This document shows positions 45,709 through 55,476 of a stretch of 64,000 nt of DNA, piece after piece (positions within the stretch are counted from its first letter, which is position 1; each line of letters begins with the position of its first letter). The notes beneath the pieces were generated by a model. It was not told where the DNA came from and ran no database searches. It saw only the letters and a list, made by a program, of their open reading frames with translations. The stretch comes from Olsenella sp. kh2p3 (GTDB lineage Bacteria > Actinomycetota > Coriobacteriia > Coriobacteriales > Atopobiaceae): assembly GCA_900119625.1 (NCBI GenBank), contig FPKD01000008.1:1-64000 (forward strand), written 5' to 3'. A program made the position numbers and the translations under genes.

Positions 45709-48066
45709 CTACGCCAGGCCCAGCAGCAGCCCGATGGCGTGCACGATGAACGCGACCACCCACGCCACGCCACACTGGAGCAGCACCACCCCAAGCGCGT
45801 AGCGGCCGTTGAGCTCGTTGCGCACCGCAGTTATCGCCGCCACGCACGGCGTGTAGAGCAGCACAAACACCAGGAACACGAAGGCCGTGAACGGGGTGAA
45901 GAGCGTAGCCAAGGCGGCCGGCGTGTCGCCCACAAGCACAGTGAGCGTGGCCACGACGGACTCCTTGGCGGCAAAGCCGGTCACCAGGGCAGTGGAGGCG
46001 CGCCAGTCGCCAAACCCCAGCGGCGCGAAGATGGGCGAGATGGCCGAGCCCATGATGGCCAGCAGGCTTTGCGACTGGTCGGCAACCATGTTGAGGCGCA
46101 CGTCAAAGGTCTGCAGGAACCAGATGGCCACGCTTGCCAGGAAGATAATCGTGAACGCCCTGGTGAGGAAGTCCTTGGCCTTGTCCCACGCCAGCCGCAT
46201 CGTGGTGCCGGCGCTGGGCATGCGGTAGTTCGGGAGCTCCATCACAAACGGCACCGGCTCGCCCTTGAACGCCGTGTGCTTGAGAACCAGCGCCACCAGC
46301 ACGCCCACGAGCATACCAATCACGTAGAGCGAGACCATCACGAGCGGCGCGCCCTTCGAGAAGAACGCTGCGCACAGCAGGGTGTAGACCGGCAGCTTGG
46401 CCGAGCAGCTCATGAACGGCGTGAGCATGATAGTCATCTTGCGGTCGTGCTCGGAGGGCAGGGTGCGCGTGGCCATGATGGCCGGCACCGAGCAGCCAAA
46501 GCCCACCAGCATGGGGACAAAGCTGCGGCCGGAGAGGCCAATCTTTCTCAGCAGCTTGTCCATCACAAAGGCCACGCGCGCCATGTAGCCCGAGTCCTCG
46601 AGGATCGACAGCAAGATGAACAGCGTCACGATGATGGGCAAAAACGAGATGACCGTCCCCACGCCGGCCATGACGCCATCGATGACCAGCGAGTGAATCA
46701 CGGGGTTCACGCCTGCGGCGCTTAGCGCGGAGTCGATGGCGCCGGAGGTGGCGCCCACCCCCACGGCGAGGAGGTTCGAGAGGTTGCCGCCGATAAGGTC
46801 GAAGGTAAGCCAGAACACCACGACCATGATGCCGATGAAGAACGGGATGGCCGTGAAGCGCCCGGTGAGCACGCGGTCGACGCGGACGGAGCGCTCGTGC
46901 TCGCGACTCTCCTGCGGCTTCTTGACGCAGCGCGCGCAGATGGCCTCGATGAACGAGAAGCGCATGTCGGCGAGGGCTGCAAGGCGGTCGGAGCCGGACT
47001 CCTCCTCCATCTGGGAGATGATGTGCTCCACCCCGTCAAGCTCGTTCTTCTCGAGGCCAAGCGCCTTGGTCACCAGCTCGTCGCCCTCGATGAGCTTGGT
47101 CGCGGCATAGCGGTCGGGCAGGCCCGCTCGTCTGGCGTGGTCTGCCACCAGCTCGCCGATGCCGTGGATGCAACGGTGAACGGCACCGCCATCGGGGCCA
47201 TCCGGCCGGCAGAAGTCGATGCGCCCGGGGCGCTCGCGGTAACGCGCCACGTGTATGGCATGCTCGACCAGCTCGTCCACGCCCTGGTCCTTGGCGGCGG
47301 AGATGGGCACCACCGGAACGCCCAGGAAGGACTCGAGGGCGTTCACGTCGACCGAGCCGCCGTTCTCCGTGACCTCGTCCATCATGTTGAGGGCGATGAC
47401 CATGGGCACGTCCAGTTCCATGAGCTGCGTGGTGAGGTAGAGGTTGCGCTCGATGTTGGTGGCGTCGACGATATCGATGATCGCATCGGGCTTGGAGTCG
47501 ATGATGAACTGGCGGCTCACGACCTCCTCACCCGTGTAGGGCGAGAGCGAGTAGATGCCCGGCAGGTCCGTGACCGTGGCCTCCGGGTGACTGCGCATCT
47601 GCCCGTCCTTGCGGTCCACGGTGACGCCGGGGAAGTTGCCCACGTGCTGGTTTGAGCCCGTGAGCTGGTTGAAGAGCGTGGTCTTCCCGCAGTTCTGGTT
47701 GCCGGCCAGCGCAAACGAGAGGGGCTTGCCCGCGGGCACCACGCCACCCGCCGCACGGGGATGCAGCTTGCTCTCGCCAATGGCCGGGTGGCTCGTCACG
47801 CCCGAGGCCACCTGCAGGCGGACCTTCTCGTGCGCGTCATGGACGTTCTCGAGTGAGATCTGTGCCGCGTCAGCCGCGCGGATGGTGAGCTCGTAGCCGC
47901 GCAGGCGAATCTCCAGCGGGTCGCCCATGGGCGCGTACTTGACCATGGTGACCTCGGTGCCCGGCGTGAGACCCATATCAAAGATGTGCTGGCGCAGTGA
48001 CTTCTCTTCGCAATCCACCGAACTGACGATGGCGTCCTTGCCGATCTCGAGCGCGTCGAGTGTCAT
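45709..48066 (-). CDS. feoB: FeoA-FeoB fusion ferrous iron transporter
   Basis: 785 aa. Residues 1-78 are a FeoA SH3-like domain (FDMGLTPGTEVTMVKYAPMGDPLEIRLRG). Then comes a G-protein domain with P-loop GNQNCGKT (122-129), VTVDRKDG, DLPG and NMMD, and a polytopic membrane part with the two Gate motifs (SFVPMLVGFGCSVPA and the later ALVTGFAAKESVV). It imports Fe(II) across the membrane. Start at 48066 has AGGAG five bases upstream. A DtxR-like box lies upstream, and a DtxR/MntR-type regulator gene is at 2.7-3.1 kb. Confidence 0.96.
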   Translation of the reverse strand: MTLDALEIGKDAIVSSVDCEEKSLRQHIFDMGLTPGTEVTMVKYAPMGDPLEIRLRGYELTIRAADAAQISLENVHDAHEKVRLQVASGVTSHPAIGESKLHPRAAGGVVPAGKPLSFALAGNQNCGKTTLFNQLTGSNQHVGNFPGVTVDRKDGQMRSHPEATVTDLPGIYSLSPYTGEEVVSRQFIIDSKPDAIIDIVDATNIERNLYLTTQLMELDVPMVIALNMMDEVTENGGSVDVNALESFLGVPVVPISAAKDQGVDELVEHAIHVARYRERPGRIDFCRPDGPDGGAVHRCIHGIGELVADHARRAGLPDRYAATKLIEGDELVTKALGLEKNELDGVEHIISQMEEESGSDRLAALADMRFSFIEAICARCVKKPQESREHERSVRVDRVLTGRFTAIPFFIGIMVVVFWLTFDLIGGNLSNLLAVGVGATSGAIDSALSAAGVNPVIHSLVIDGVMAGVGTVISFLPIIVTLFILLSILEDSGYMARVAFVMDKLLRKIGLSGRSFVPMLVGFGCSVPAIMATRTLPSEHDRKMTIMLTPFMSCSAKLPVYTLLCAAFFSKGAPLVMVSLYVIGMLVGVLVALVLKHTAFKGEPVPFVMELPNYRMPSAGTTMRLAWDKAKDFLTRAFTIIFLASVAIWFLQTFDVRLNMVADQSQSLLAIMGSAISPIFAPLGFGDWRASTALVTGFAAKESVVATLTVLVGDTPAALATLFTPFTAFVFLVFVLLYTPCVAAITAVRNELNGRYALGVVLLQCGVAWVVAFIVHAIGLLLGLA

Positions 48067-48121
48067 ATCTCTCCTTGCGACTGCCGTGTGCGTGTGCACT
48101 ACGGCCGATTGGGGCAATCAG

Positions 48122-48140
48122 TCTGTTCAGGCTAACTTTA
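48122..48140. promoter_or_regulatory. Possible DtxR/IdeR-type operator upstream of feoB
   Basis: TCTGTTCAGGCTAACTTTA compared with the DtxR/IdeR consensus TTAGGTTAGSCTAACCTAA: about 12-13 of 19 positions match, with the right half (GCTAAC-T-TA) best. It lies 56 bp upstream of the feoB start. Confidence 0.5.
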
Positions 48141-48192
48141 CCCCGTTTAGAGAGCGCATGCACCGCCGAAGGGATTGCCGAGTAGATCTGGG

Positions 48193-49251
48193 CTACTCCG
48201 CCATGGGGCCTATCGCGGACTCGACGACGCCGACGAAGGTGGCAGCGTCCCTGCAGGCGACAAGCTCCTGCGGGAAGTGGACCTCGTCGAGCAGAGCGTC
48301 CACGGCCTCGTGGTGGCCCACGAGCGACGCCACGTGGGCGTCGGAGCCAAACGAGATGCTCACGCCCAGCTCGGCGCAGCGCTCGACGATCTGACGGCAG
48401 CGGTCGTATGAGCCCTCGCGCTTCTGTGCGATGAGGCTCGACTCGTTGACCTCGATGAGCTTGCCATGCTCCTTTACGGCGCCAAGCACCGTGTCCATGT
48501 CAAAGTCGAGCCCCGTGCGGCCAACGTGCCCCAGGATGAGGACCTTGGGGTCTTCCAAGACATGCAGGTACATCCGCGTGATCTGCTCGCGCGAGGCACC
48601 CTCGGTGAAGTCCTTGTTGTGAACGCTCGCAATCACGTAGTCGCACTGTGCGAACGCCATCTTCTTGAGGTTGTGGGGGCGGCGGTATTTGCTGCCGTTT
48701 ATCGCCTCGTCGAAGAAGATATCGTGCCCGAAGATGTTGCCCTCGAGGTCGACGATGTCCGCCTCACAGCCGCGGAGCAGGCGCACGCCGTGCCACCTGC
48801 GCGGCCACGCCCACAGGTTGAGGAAGTACTGCCAGTCCTGGACGGTCTGCCGGGCGTAGAGCATGCTCGAGTAGTGGTCGGTGACGCCGAGAAGCTCCAT
48901 ACCCTGGGAGGCCGCGGCGCGCACGTTCTCCTCGAGCGTCGAGTACGCGTGGCGCGAGAAGAGCGTATGACAGTGCGTGTCGCAGAGGATTTGCCTGCCG
49001 GAGGTGGGGCGCTGCGGCGCGGGAGCGGCGGCCGGCGCGGTTGCAGGCGACGGCGCGGCAGCGTTCGGGCGGCCAAGGCCAAACGACGTTCGGGGCGAGG
49101 CTTGGTAGGCGTCACAGGCGACGCTGTCCTTCTCGACCGCGCGCATCTTCTCGCCGGGGCGCTCGCACACGTTGCGCGTGCGCACGATGCCCGTGCGCTC
49201 CCCAAAGAAGACGCAGTCTCCGCAGGTGTTTCCAGACGTGCGAGACGCCAT
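48193..49251 (-). CDS. PHP-domain hydrolase with N-terminal Cys cluster
   Basis: 352 aa. Residues from about 90 form a PHP domain (DTHCHTLFSRHAYSTLEEN, GVTDHY, GCEADIVD, ASVHN, GHVGR, EVNES, SFGSDAH), similar to the YcdX-like metal-dependent phosphatases or histidinol-phosphatase relatives. Residues 1-50 carry Cys10, Cys13, Cys29 and Cys46 (CGDCVFF...C...C), a possible zinc or Fe-S knuckle, joined by an Ala/Pro linker (about 55-85). Substrate unknown. Start at 49251 has GGAGGG upstream. Confidence 0.85.
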   Translation of the reverse strand: MASRTSGNTCGDCVFFGERTGIVRTRNVCERPGEKMRAVEKDSVACDAYQASPRTSFGLGRPNAAAPSPATAPAAAPAPQRPTSGRQILCDTHCHTLFSRHAYSTLEENVRAAASQGMELLGVTDHYSSMLYARQTVQDWQYFLNLWAWPRRWHGVRLLRGCEADIVDLEGNIFGHDIFFDEAINGSKYRRPHNLKKMAFAQCDYVIASVHNKDFTEGASREQITRMYLHVLEDPKVLILGHVGRTGLDFDMDTVLGAVKEHGKLIEVNESSLIAQKREGSYDRCRQIVERCAELGVSISFGSDAHVASLVGHHEAVDALLDEVHFPQELVACRDAATFVGVVESAIGPMAE

Positions 49252-49321
49252 GCCTTTTCCCTCCCGACAGATTTTACCGAGCGGGCGCGCACCCTACGTG
49301 GGAGCGCGCCCGCCACGACGT

Positions 49322-50506
49322 TTACTTGTAGCTCTCGGCCAGCTTCTTCCACGCGGGCATCGAGTTCACGATGGTCTCGTAGCTCACGCAGTAGCCAATG
49401 CGCACCCAGCCCGTGCAGCCAAAGCTATCGGATGGGACGGGCAGCAGCTCGAGGGCCTTCGCGCGCTCGAAGAACGCGTTGGCGTCGGGCTCCAGCGCCT
49501 TGACCCACAGGTAGAAGGCACCCTGCGGCTCGATGTAGTGGTAGCCAAGCTCGGAGAGGCCGCGAGTGAGCGCCTCGCGGTTGCGCGCGTAGGCCTCAAC
49601 GTCCGAGGGCACGTCGCAGCAGTCCGCAACCACGCGCTGGAAGAGCGCGGGTGCACAGACAAAGCCCAGCGAGCGGCCGGCGCCGGCAATGGCGTAGACC
49701 AGACGGTCGTGGTCGGGGTTGGTGGGCGGCACCAGCACCCAGCCAATGCGCTCGCCGGGAAGCGAGAGGCTCTTTGAGTACGAGTAGCACACCAACGTGC
49801 GGTCGTAAATCGCCGGGACCCAGGGCACCTCCGCACCGTAGGAGATCTCGCGGTAGGGCTCGTCGGCCACGAGGTAGATGGCCGTACCAAGGGCGTCCTC
49901 GCGCTCGTGCAGGACGTCTGCCAGCGCGGCGAGGTTCTGCGCCGAGTAGACCGAGCCCACGGGGTTGTTGGGCGAGTTGATCACGACGGCCTTGGTGCGC
50001 GGCGTGACGGCGGAACGCACGGCCTCGGTGTCAATCTGGAAGGTCTCCGGATCTGCCATGACCTCGACGCAGGTGGCGCCGGCGGTCTCGATCCACACGC
50101 GGTACTCAGGGAAGTACGGGGCGATCACGATGACCTCGTCACCGGGGTTGACCACCGCGTGGAAGCTGATGGAGAGCGACGCCGCCGCACCGCAGGTGAG
50201 GTAGAGGTCGCCGGCGGCAGCGGTGTTCTCGCCATAGCGACGGCAGAGCGACGCGGCGAGCTTCTCGCGAACAAAGGGCAGGCCAGCGGCCGGGGTGTAG
50301 CTGTGGAGCTGCGTAGGCGGCAGCTGGAGCGAGCGCTCGATGGACTCGCGGACCGCGTCCGGCGAGGGGATCGACGGGTTGCCCAGGCTGAAGTCGAAGA
50401 CGTTCTCGGCGCCAATCTGCGCCTTGCGCGCGGCGCCATACGCGGCAATCTCGCGGATGGACGACTTCGACGCCCCGTAGGCGTAGTTCTTCTCGTTAAT
50501 CGTCAT
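49322..50506 (-). CDS. PLP-dependent aminotransferase, class I/II
   Basis: 394 aa fold-type I aminotransferase. Features: FDFSLGNPSIPSP, GAAASLSISF, INSPNNPVGSVYS, VADEPYREI and the PLP-lysine motif SYSKSLSLPGERIGW. Related to aspartate/aromatic aminotransferases; the exact substrate is not clear. ATG at 50506 overlaps the ftsH stop by 11 bp; AGAGGA lies eight bases upstream. Confidence 0.88.
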   Translation of the reverse strand: MTINEKNYAYGASKSSIREIAAYGAARKAQIGAENVFDFSLGNPSIPSPDAVRESIERSLQLPPTQLHSYTPAAGLPFVREKLAASLCRRYGENTAAAGDLYLTCGAAASLSISFHAVVNPGDEVIVIAPYFPEYRVWIETAGATCVEVMADPETFQIDTEAVRSAVTPRTKAVVINSPNNPVGSVYSAQNLAALADVLHEREDALGTAIYLVADEPYREISYGAEVPWVPAIYDRTLVCYSYSKSLSLPGERIGWVLVPPTNPDHDRLVYAIAGAGRSLGFVCAPALFQRVVADCCDVPSDVEAYARNREALTRGLSELGYHYIEPQGAFYLWVKALEPDANAFFERAKALELLPVPSDSFGCTGWVRIGYCVSYETIVNSMPAWKKLAESYK

Positions 50507-52550
50507 TGGTGTTCCTCTCTGTGGGGTCTTGCTCGGGGGCGTCGGGCGCGGGAGCGTCGGGCGTCGCGTCAGCGTCAGAAGCCGCGTCGGCCTCCGGCGC
50601 GTCACCGGCCGCCGCGCCATCCGCGGACTTCTCGGGATGCTTGGCCAGGTACTCGTCCCACGTGCCGTCGAGGAGGGCATTCACGGCCTCGCCCTCGACG
50701 GTTTCGCGCTGGAGCAGGACCTCGGCCATGGTCTCCATCTGCGGGCGCCTGGCCTCCAGGACCTCGCGGGCGCGGGCGTGGGCCTCGCGCATGATGCGCT
50801 CGACCTCGTCGTCGATGCGCTTAGCGGTCTCAGCTGCGTAGTCGTTGTGCTGCGCGTAGTCGCGGCCCAAGAAGACCTCGTGCTGTGCCTCGCCAAAGAC
50901 CTGCGTGCCCAGCTCCTCGCTCATGCCGTAGCGCGTGACCATCTCGCGCGCCAGCTTGGTGGCGCGCTCGAGGTCGTTGCTCGCGCCGGTGGTGATGTCG
51001 TCGCAGAAGAGCTCCTCGGCCGTGCGGCCGGCGAGCAGCACGGCAATCTGGTCGAGCATGCCGTCGCGCGTCTCGAGGAAGTGGTCCTCCTCGGGCATCT
51101 GCATGGTGTAGCCCAGGGCCTGGCCGCGACTCACAATCGAGATCTTGTGCACCGGGTCGGAGTTCTCGAGCACGTGGCCGACAAGCGCGTGGCCGCTCTC
51201 GTGGAACGCGATGACGCGGCGCTCCTTCTCGGTGATCACGCGGCTCTTGCGCTCGGGGCCGGCAATCACGCGCTCCATGGCCTCCTCGACCTCGTCCTGG
51301 CCGATCTTCTCCTTGTGCCTGCGCGCGGCGAGAAGTGCGGACTCGTTCATGAGGTTGGCGAGATCCGCGCCAGTGAAGCCCGGCGTGATTTTAGCGATTG
51401 CGGCAAAGTCCACCGTGCTGTCAAAGGGCTTGTTGCGCGCGTGAACGCGCAGGATCTTCTCGCGCCCCTTGACGTCCGGGCGGTCCACGGTCACGCGGCG
51501 GTCAAAGCGGCCGGGGCGCAGCAGCGCCGGGTCAAGGATGTCCGGGCGGTTGGTTGCGGCAATGAGAATGACGGCCGAGTTGTCCTCGAAGCCGTCCATC
51601 TCTACCAGCAGCTGGTTCAGGGTCTGCTCGCGCTCGTCATGACCGCCGCCCAGGCCTGCTCCGCGCTGACGGCCCACGGCGTCGATCTCGTCGATGAAGA
51701 TGATACAGGGTGCGGCGGCCTTGGCCTGCTTGAAGAGGTCGCGCACGCGGCTTGCGCCTACGCCCACGAACATCTCCACAAAGTCAGAGCCGGATATCGA
51801 GAAGAACGGCACGCCCGCCTCGCCGGCCACGGCCTTGGCGAGCAGCGTCTTGCCCGTGCCCGGAGGGCCCACGAGAAGCACGCCGTGCGGGATCTTGGCG
51901 CCCATCTTCTGGTAGCGCTCGGGCTCGCGGAGAAAGTCGCGGACCTCCTTGAGCTCCTCCACCGCCTCGTCGATGCCCGCGACGTCGGAGAACTTGACCT
52001 TGGGACGCTCCTCCTCGGTGGTCTGTGCCTTGGTCTTGGCGAAGTCCATCGTGCGGCCGTTCTGCTCGCTCATGCGGCGCATGTAGTAGACGAAGACGCC
52101 CACGAGAAGCAGCGTGGGCACAACCGAGAGCAGGATGGTCTCCCAGGCGCTGCCGTCCGAGGTGTCGATGGTGAACGACGTCTCGGAGTGCTTGGCCATG
52201 AGCTCTTCCAGCGAGTCTGCGCCCACGTAGTAGCTCTTGAACTTCTGGAGCTTGGACTCGTCGCCCTCATCGCCCTTGCTCGTCCAGTAGTCACCCGAGA
52301 TGCTGCCGTCCGAGGTCTTGAACGTCACCGAGTTCACGCGGTCGTCCTTGACCGCGGTCACGAACTCGTTGGTTGCCAGCGTGTCTACGGTGTCCGAGGA
52401 GGAAAGCGGGCTCTGGCCGGTGGAGAAGGCCAGGTACGCCACAATCGCCACAATGACGAGCAGCGTGACGAGAAAGCTGCGCTGGTTTTGCGGGCCGCGG
52501 TTGTCACCTCCCGGCGTGGGGAGCTTGTCGAGCGGGTTGTTGTCTGACAC
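50496..52550 (-). CDS. ftsH: ATP-dependent zinc metalloprotease FtsH
   Basis: 684 aa membrane AAA+ protease. Two transmembrane segments (about 25-43 and 138-157), Walker A GPPGTGKT (228-235), Walker B FIDEIDAV, and zinc site HESGH (450-454). The C-terminal 50 residues are Ala/Asp/Pro-rich and variable. It degrades misfolded or short-lived membrane and cytosolic proteins. GTG start at 52550 with AAGGAG upstream. It follows hpt and tilS, the common tilS-hpt-ftsH order. Confidence 0.97.
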   Translation of the reverse strand: MSDNNPLDKLPTPGGDNRGPQNQRSFLVTLLVIVAIVAYLAFSTGQSPLSSSDTVDTLATNEFVTAVKDDRVNSVTFKTSDGSISGDYWTSKGDEGDESKLQKFKSYYVGADSLEELMAKHSETSFTIDTSDGSAWETILLSVVPTLLLVGVFVYYMRRMSEQNGRTMDFAKTKAQTTEEERPKVKFSDVAGIDEAVEELKEVRDFLREPERYQKMGAKIPHGVLLVGPPGTGKTLLAKAVAGEAGVPFFSISGSDFVEMFVGVGASRVRDLFKQAKAAAPCIIFIDEIDAVGRQRGAGLGGGHDEREQTLNQLLVEMDGFEDNSAVILIAATNRPDILDPALLRPGRFDRRVTVDRPDVKGREKILRVHARNKPFDSTVDFAAIAKITPGFTGADLANLMNESALLAARRHKEKIGQDEVEEAMERVIAGPERKSRVITEKERRVIAFHESGHALVGHVLENSDPVHKISIVSRGQALGYTMQMPEEDHFLETRDGMLDQIAVLLAGRTAEELFCDDITTGASNDLERATKLAREMVTRYGMSEELGTQVFGEAQHEVFLGRDYAQHNDYAAETAKRIDDEVERIMREAHARAREVLEARRPQMETMAEVLLQRETVEGEAVNALLDGTWDEYLAKHPEKSADGAAAGDAPEADAASDADATPDAPAPDAPEQDPTERNTNDD

Positions 52551-52589
52551 GAAAACGTCTCCTTGCGATTGCTTTCTGGGGCCGGGGCG

Positions 52590-53141
52590 CTACTTGGTGT
52601 AAACCTCAGGCTTGAGGATGCCCACGTAGGGCAGGTTGCGGTAGCGCTCGGCGTAGTCCAGGCCATAGCCCACCACAAAGGCGTCGGGCACGTGCGCGCC
52701 CACGTAGCGCGGGGTGACGGCCGGCGTGTGGTTGGGAATGTCCTTGATCGAGAAGGCCGCGATCTCGATGGACGCGGGTTTTCTCGACTGCAGGAGCTTC
52801 ACCAGGTAGGACAGGGTAAGACCGGAGTCGAGAATGTCCTCGGCCACAATGACGTGGCGCCCCTCGACCTTTGTGTCCAGGTCCTTCACGATGCGCACCA
52901 CGCCCGAGCTCTTGACGCCGTCGCCGTAGCTGCTCACGGCCATGAAGTCCACCGAGCACGGCACGGTGATGGCGCGCATGAGGTCTGCGGTGAAGACGAA
53001 GGCCCCACGCAGGACGGCCACGATGAGCGGGTTCTTGTCGGCGTAGTCCTCGGAGATCTGACGCCCCATGCGGGACACGATCCGGTGGATGTCCTCCTCG
53101 CTCAGGACGACGCTCTCCACGTCAGGATGCATCTCTGCCAT
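52590..53141 (-). CDS. hpt: Hypoxanthine phosphoribosyltransferase
   Basis: 183 aa purine salvage enzyme converting hypoxanthine/guanine plus PRPP to IMP/GMP. PRPP motif VIVAEDILDSGLTLSYL; earlier AVLRGAFVFTADLMRAI and DFMAVSSYGDG are characteristic. ATG at 53141 follows GGAGG. Sits between tilS and ftsH as in many Gram-positives. Confidence 0.97.
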   Translation of the reverse strand: MAEMHPDVESVVLSEEDIHRIVSRMGRQISEDYADKNPLIVAVLRGAFVFTADLMRAITVPCSVDFMAVSSYGDGVKSSGVVRIVKDLDTKVEGRHVIVAEDILDSGLTLSYLVKLLQSRKPASIEIAAFSIKDIPNHTPAVTPRYVGAHVPDAFVVGYGLDYAERYRNLPYVGILKPEVYTK

Positions 53142-53195
53142 TGCGATCCTCCACTCCCGACGGGCGCTCGCCGCGCTTCTCGGCCTGCGCGCCGT

Positions 53196-54731
53196 CTATG
53201 CTGTTCGGAGACTCAATTCTAGCAAGTGTGAGGTGCGTGGCGTGCAGCGAGCGCGCTCGTCGGCCCTGATTCCTGCAACCCACACCACGGGGCCGGTGGG
53301 CGAGGTGCGCACCACGGGCACCAGCGGGCGCTCGGCCGCCGGGATGCGGGCCTCGTTGAGAAGGTCGGAGACCTTCTTAGACTGGCCGTGCATGCCCAGG
53401 GGGCACAGGACGTCGCCCGGGTGCGGGGAGTCGACCCAGAGCCGGCCGCCCAGGTTGGCGTCGATGCCACAAGCAGAAGCATCGAGAAGAACCGAGGTGC
53501 CGGCCCACTCGCGGCCGTGCGAGAGGGCAAGCGCCGGGATGTCCGCGCCGTCCGGCGCCGGAAGGAGGCGCGCCGAGAGGTGCGTGGACGCGCGGCCCGG
53601 GCGCGGGTCCCCCAGGGGGAGCTCGCCGGGGACCTCGAGCCACCCGGCGAAGTCGCCGGCCTTTGGCGCGTGGGCACGCAGGAAGAGCAGGCCGTACTCG
53701 ACGCGAGCCTCCGCGCCCATGGGGATGGACGCCGAGCCGGTGCCTGCCGCGACGAGCGAGAGCACCTGGGCGATGTGGCGCGCCTCAAGACGGGCCTCGG
53801 GGCAGACCTCGAGGATGGCCGCGCGCACCACGCGTCGGGCGATTGCGACCTCACAGGCAGAGAGGCGCGCGGCGTCCAGCGCGAGGGCGCCCTCCCCCGT
53901 GCGGCGCGTGAGGTCGCGCAGGGTGCGCGCGGCGACGGCGGTGAGGTAGGCGTCCTCGTCCGAGAGGATGTCGCAGGTGGTCGAGAGGCTTGCCACCACG
54001 CGCGGGTTTCTCCGTTCAAGCACCGGCATAACCTCGTGGCGCACGTAAGCGCGCAGGTAGCGCGTGTCGGCGTTTGTGTCGTCCTCGCGCCACACGATGC
54101 CGCGCATGCGCAGGAACTCGCAGAGCTCGTCATGCGTGCGGTCGAGCAGCGGGCGAACCACGCGGTTGCGTCGGCGAGGGATGGACGAGAGACCCGAGGC
54201 GCCGGTGCCGCGGATGGCGTTCATCACGAAGGTCTCGGCGCGGTCGTTGGCCGTGTGGGCAGTGAGGATGCGCGCGGCCGAGCGAGGCGTGCCAAGCTGG
54301 GCCGAGAGCTCGTTGGCCAAGCGGGTGGCTTCGCTGTAGCGCACCTCTCGGCCGGCATTCTCTACGTTGCCGTCCGGCGAGGCCGCGGCCAGCGCGGCCA
54401 CGTCCACGCGGCTGATGGTGCAGGGGATGCCGTAGCGGGCGGCGAGGTCGCGGACGAACTCCTCGTCCTCGTCGGCGTCGATGCCGCGCAGGCGGTGGTT
54501 CACGTGGAGCACGTGGAGGCGCTCGCGGGCGATGCGGGCGCGGCCGCGGCCGTCCTCGATGTCGAGCGCGGAGGTTGCCGCCAGCACCAGGAGGGCCGTG
54601 GAGTCCGCGCCACCGGAGACCATGAGCACCACGGGCGCGCGCAGGGCGTCGTCGGTGCTGCGGGACGGGCGCTCGAAGGGACTGGCGGCACCGGCGTCTC
54701 CCGAGCCGTATCTGCGAGCAACACTTGGCAT
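53196..54731 (-). CDS. tilS: tRNA(Ile)-lysidine synthase
   Basis: 511 aa. It modifies C34 of tRNA-Ile(CAU) with lysine so that it reads AUA. PP-loop motif SGGADSTALL, HVNHRLRG, TAHTANDRAET and R(P)LLDRTHDEL, then a TilS C-terminal domain. Start at 54731 has GGGAGGA about ten bases upstream; the upstream frame is simple Pro/Arg sequence. Confidence 0.93.
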   Translation of the reverse strand: MPSVARRYGSGDAGAASPFERPSRSTDDALRAPVVLMVSGGADSTALLVLAATSALDIEDGRGRARIARERLHVLHVNHRLRGIDADEDEEFVRDLAARYGIPCTISRVDVAALAAASPDGNVENAGREVRYSEATRLANELSAQLGTPRSAARILTAHTANDRAETFVMNAIRGTGASGLSSIPRRRNRVVRPLLDRTHDELCEFLRMRGIVWREDDTNADTRYLRAYVRHEVMPVLERRNPRVVASLSTTCDILSDEDAYLTAVAARTLRDLTRRTGEGALALDAARLSACEVAIARRVVRAAILEVCPEARLEARHIAQVLSLVAAGTGSASIPMGAEARVEYGLLFLRAHAPKAGDFAGWLEVPGELPLGDPRPGRASTHLSARLLPAPDGADIPALALSHGREWAGTSVLLDASACGIDANLGGRLWVDSPHPGDVLCPLGMHGQSKKVSDLLNEARIPAAERPLVPVVRTSPTGPVVWVAGIRADERARCTPRTSHLLELSLRTA

Positions 54732-54795
54732 GTGCGGAGTCCTCCCTTCGGGTACGCGCGGCGCCGGCGCGAGCGGCGGACGCGTGGTGGACGGT

Positions 54796-54827
54796 GCGGT
54801 CACGCGGTCACGCGGTCACGCGGTCAC
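54796..54827. repeat. Tandem repeat of GCGGTCAC, four units
   Basis: Four exact consecutive copies of an 8-bp unit, 65 bp upstream of the tilS start. Its period is not a multiple of three and it is outside genes, so slippage would not affect a protein. Confidence 0.85.
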
Positions 54828-54882
54828 GCGCACGATTTTACCCCGTCGCTCCCCACGACCAATTGCGACCGCCCGGCCACCC

Positions 54883-54988
54883 CCTCAAAAGTGAACACGT
54901 TTTCAATCGCAGCGTCTTGGTATTTCTCGCCATCAGCAATTTTGTCGGCTCTCATCTGCCGAGATTGAATTTGTGTTCACTTTTGAGG
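54883..54988. repeat. GTGAACACG long-stem element, copy 2
   Basis: 25-bp arms starting CCTCAAAAGTGAACACG, with three mismatches, around a 56-base spacer. The spacer itself has a CTCG...CGAG stem. Confidence 0.8.
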
Positions 54989-55273
54989 AGGAGAACGAGG
55001 GGCCGCCAGGCGCCAAGCGCCGAGTGCCCGAGGCGCACGACTCAGCAGCAATGAATGTGGCGAAACGATGGTATTTCCCACGCAAGCCACAATGTGCATT
55101 CTCTCGCCAGGGGAACCCGAAAGGAGACAAACAATCGTCAAAATGAGCCTTTCAATCTGACGGCTTTGGAGCTTAAGGCCTCTAAAACGCCCCTTCGTGA
55201 CATTATTTCTCGCCATCGCCGCCTCTTGGCCCCAAGGCGACCCCTCCCAATCTGACGCCAAGAGGGCTCGGGG

Positions 55274-55367
55274 AAGTGAACACGTTTTCAATCACGCGCG
55301 CGAGAATCCCATACGCAACAGGGTTTTTGTTGCATTTCTGACGCGCCGGTTGAAATCGTGTTCACTT
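55274..55367. repeat. GTGAACACG long-stem element, copy 3
   Basis: 19-bp arms AAGTGAACACGTTTTCAAT / GTTGAAATCGTGTTCACTT with two mismatches and a 56-base spacer. The spacer contains CAACAGGGTTTTTGTTG, which is similar to CAACAGGGCTTTTTCC in copy 4. Confidence 0.8.
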
Positions 55368-55476
55368 TCCGGGGAGGGGTGAGGGAGGGGGTGGGCGTAA
55401 GCTCTCGGAACGCACCGAAACGCGCGACAAGCGTGCTGAGAAGTTCTTGCGTTCGCTGTCATCCGGGGAGGTCAGG

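Larger units (their letters stand above)
54732..55476. other. Non-coding region with two long-stem elements
   Basis: 745 bp without a supportable gene. It contains an 8-bp tandem repeat (54796-54827), GTGAACACG elements at 54883-54988 and 55274-55367, and another CCTCTTGGC/GCCAAGAGG inverted repeat at about 55223-55265. The middle part (55060-55200) is AT-richer. Confidence 0.6.
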
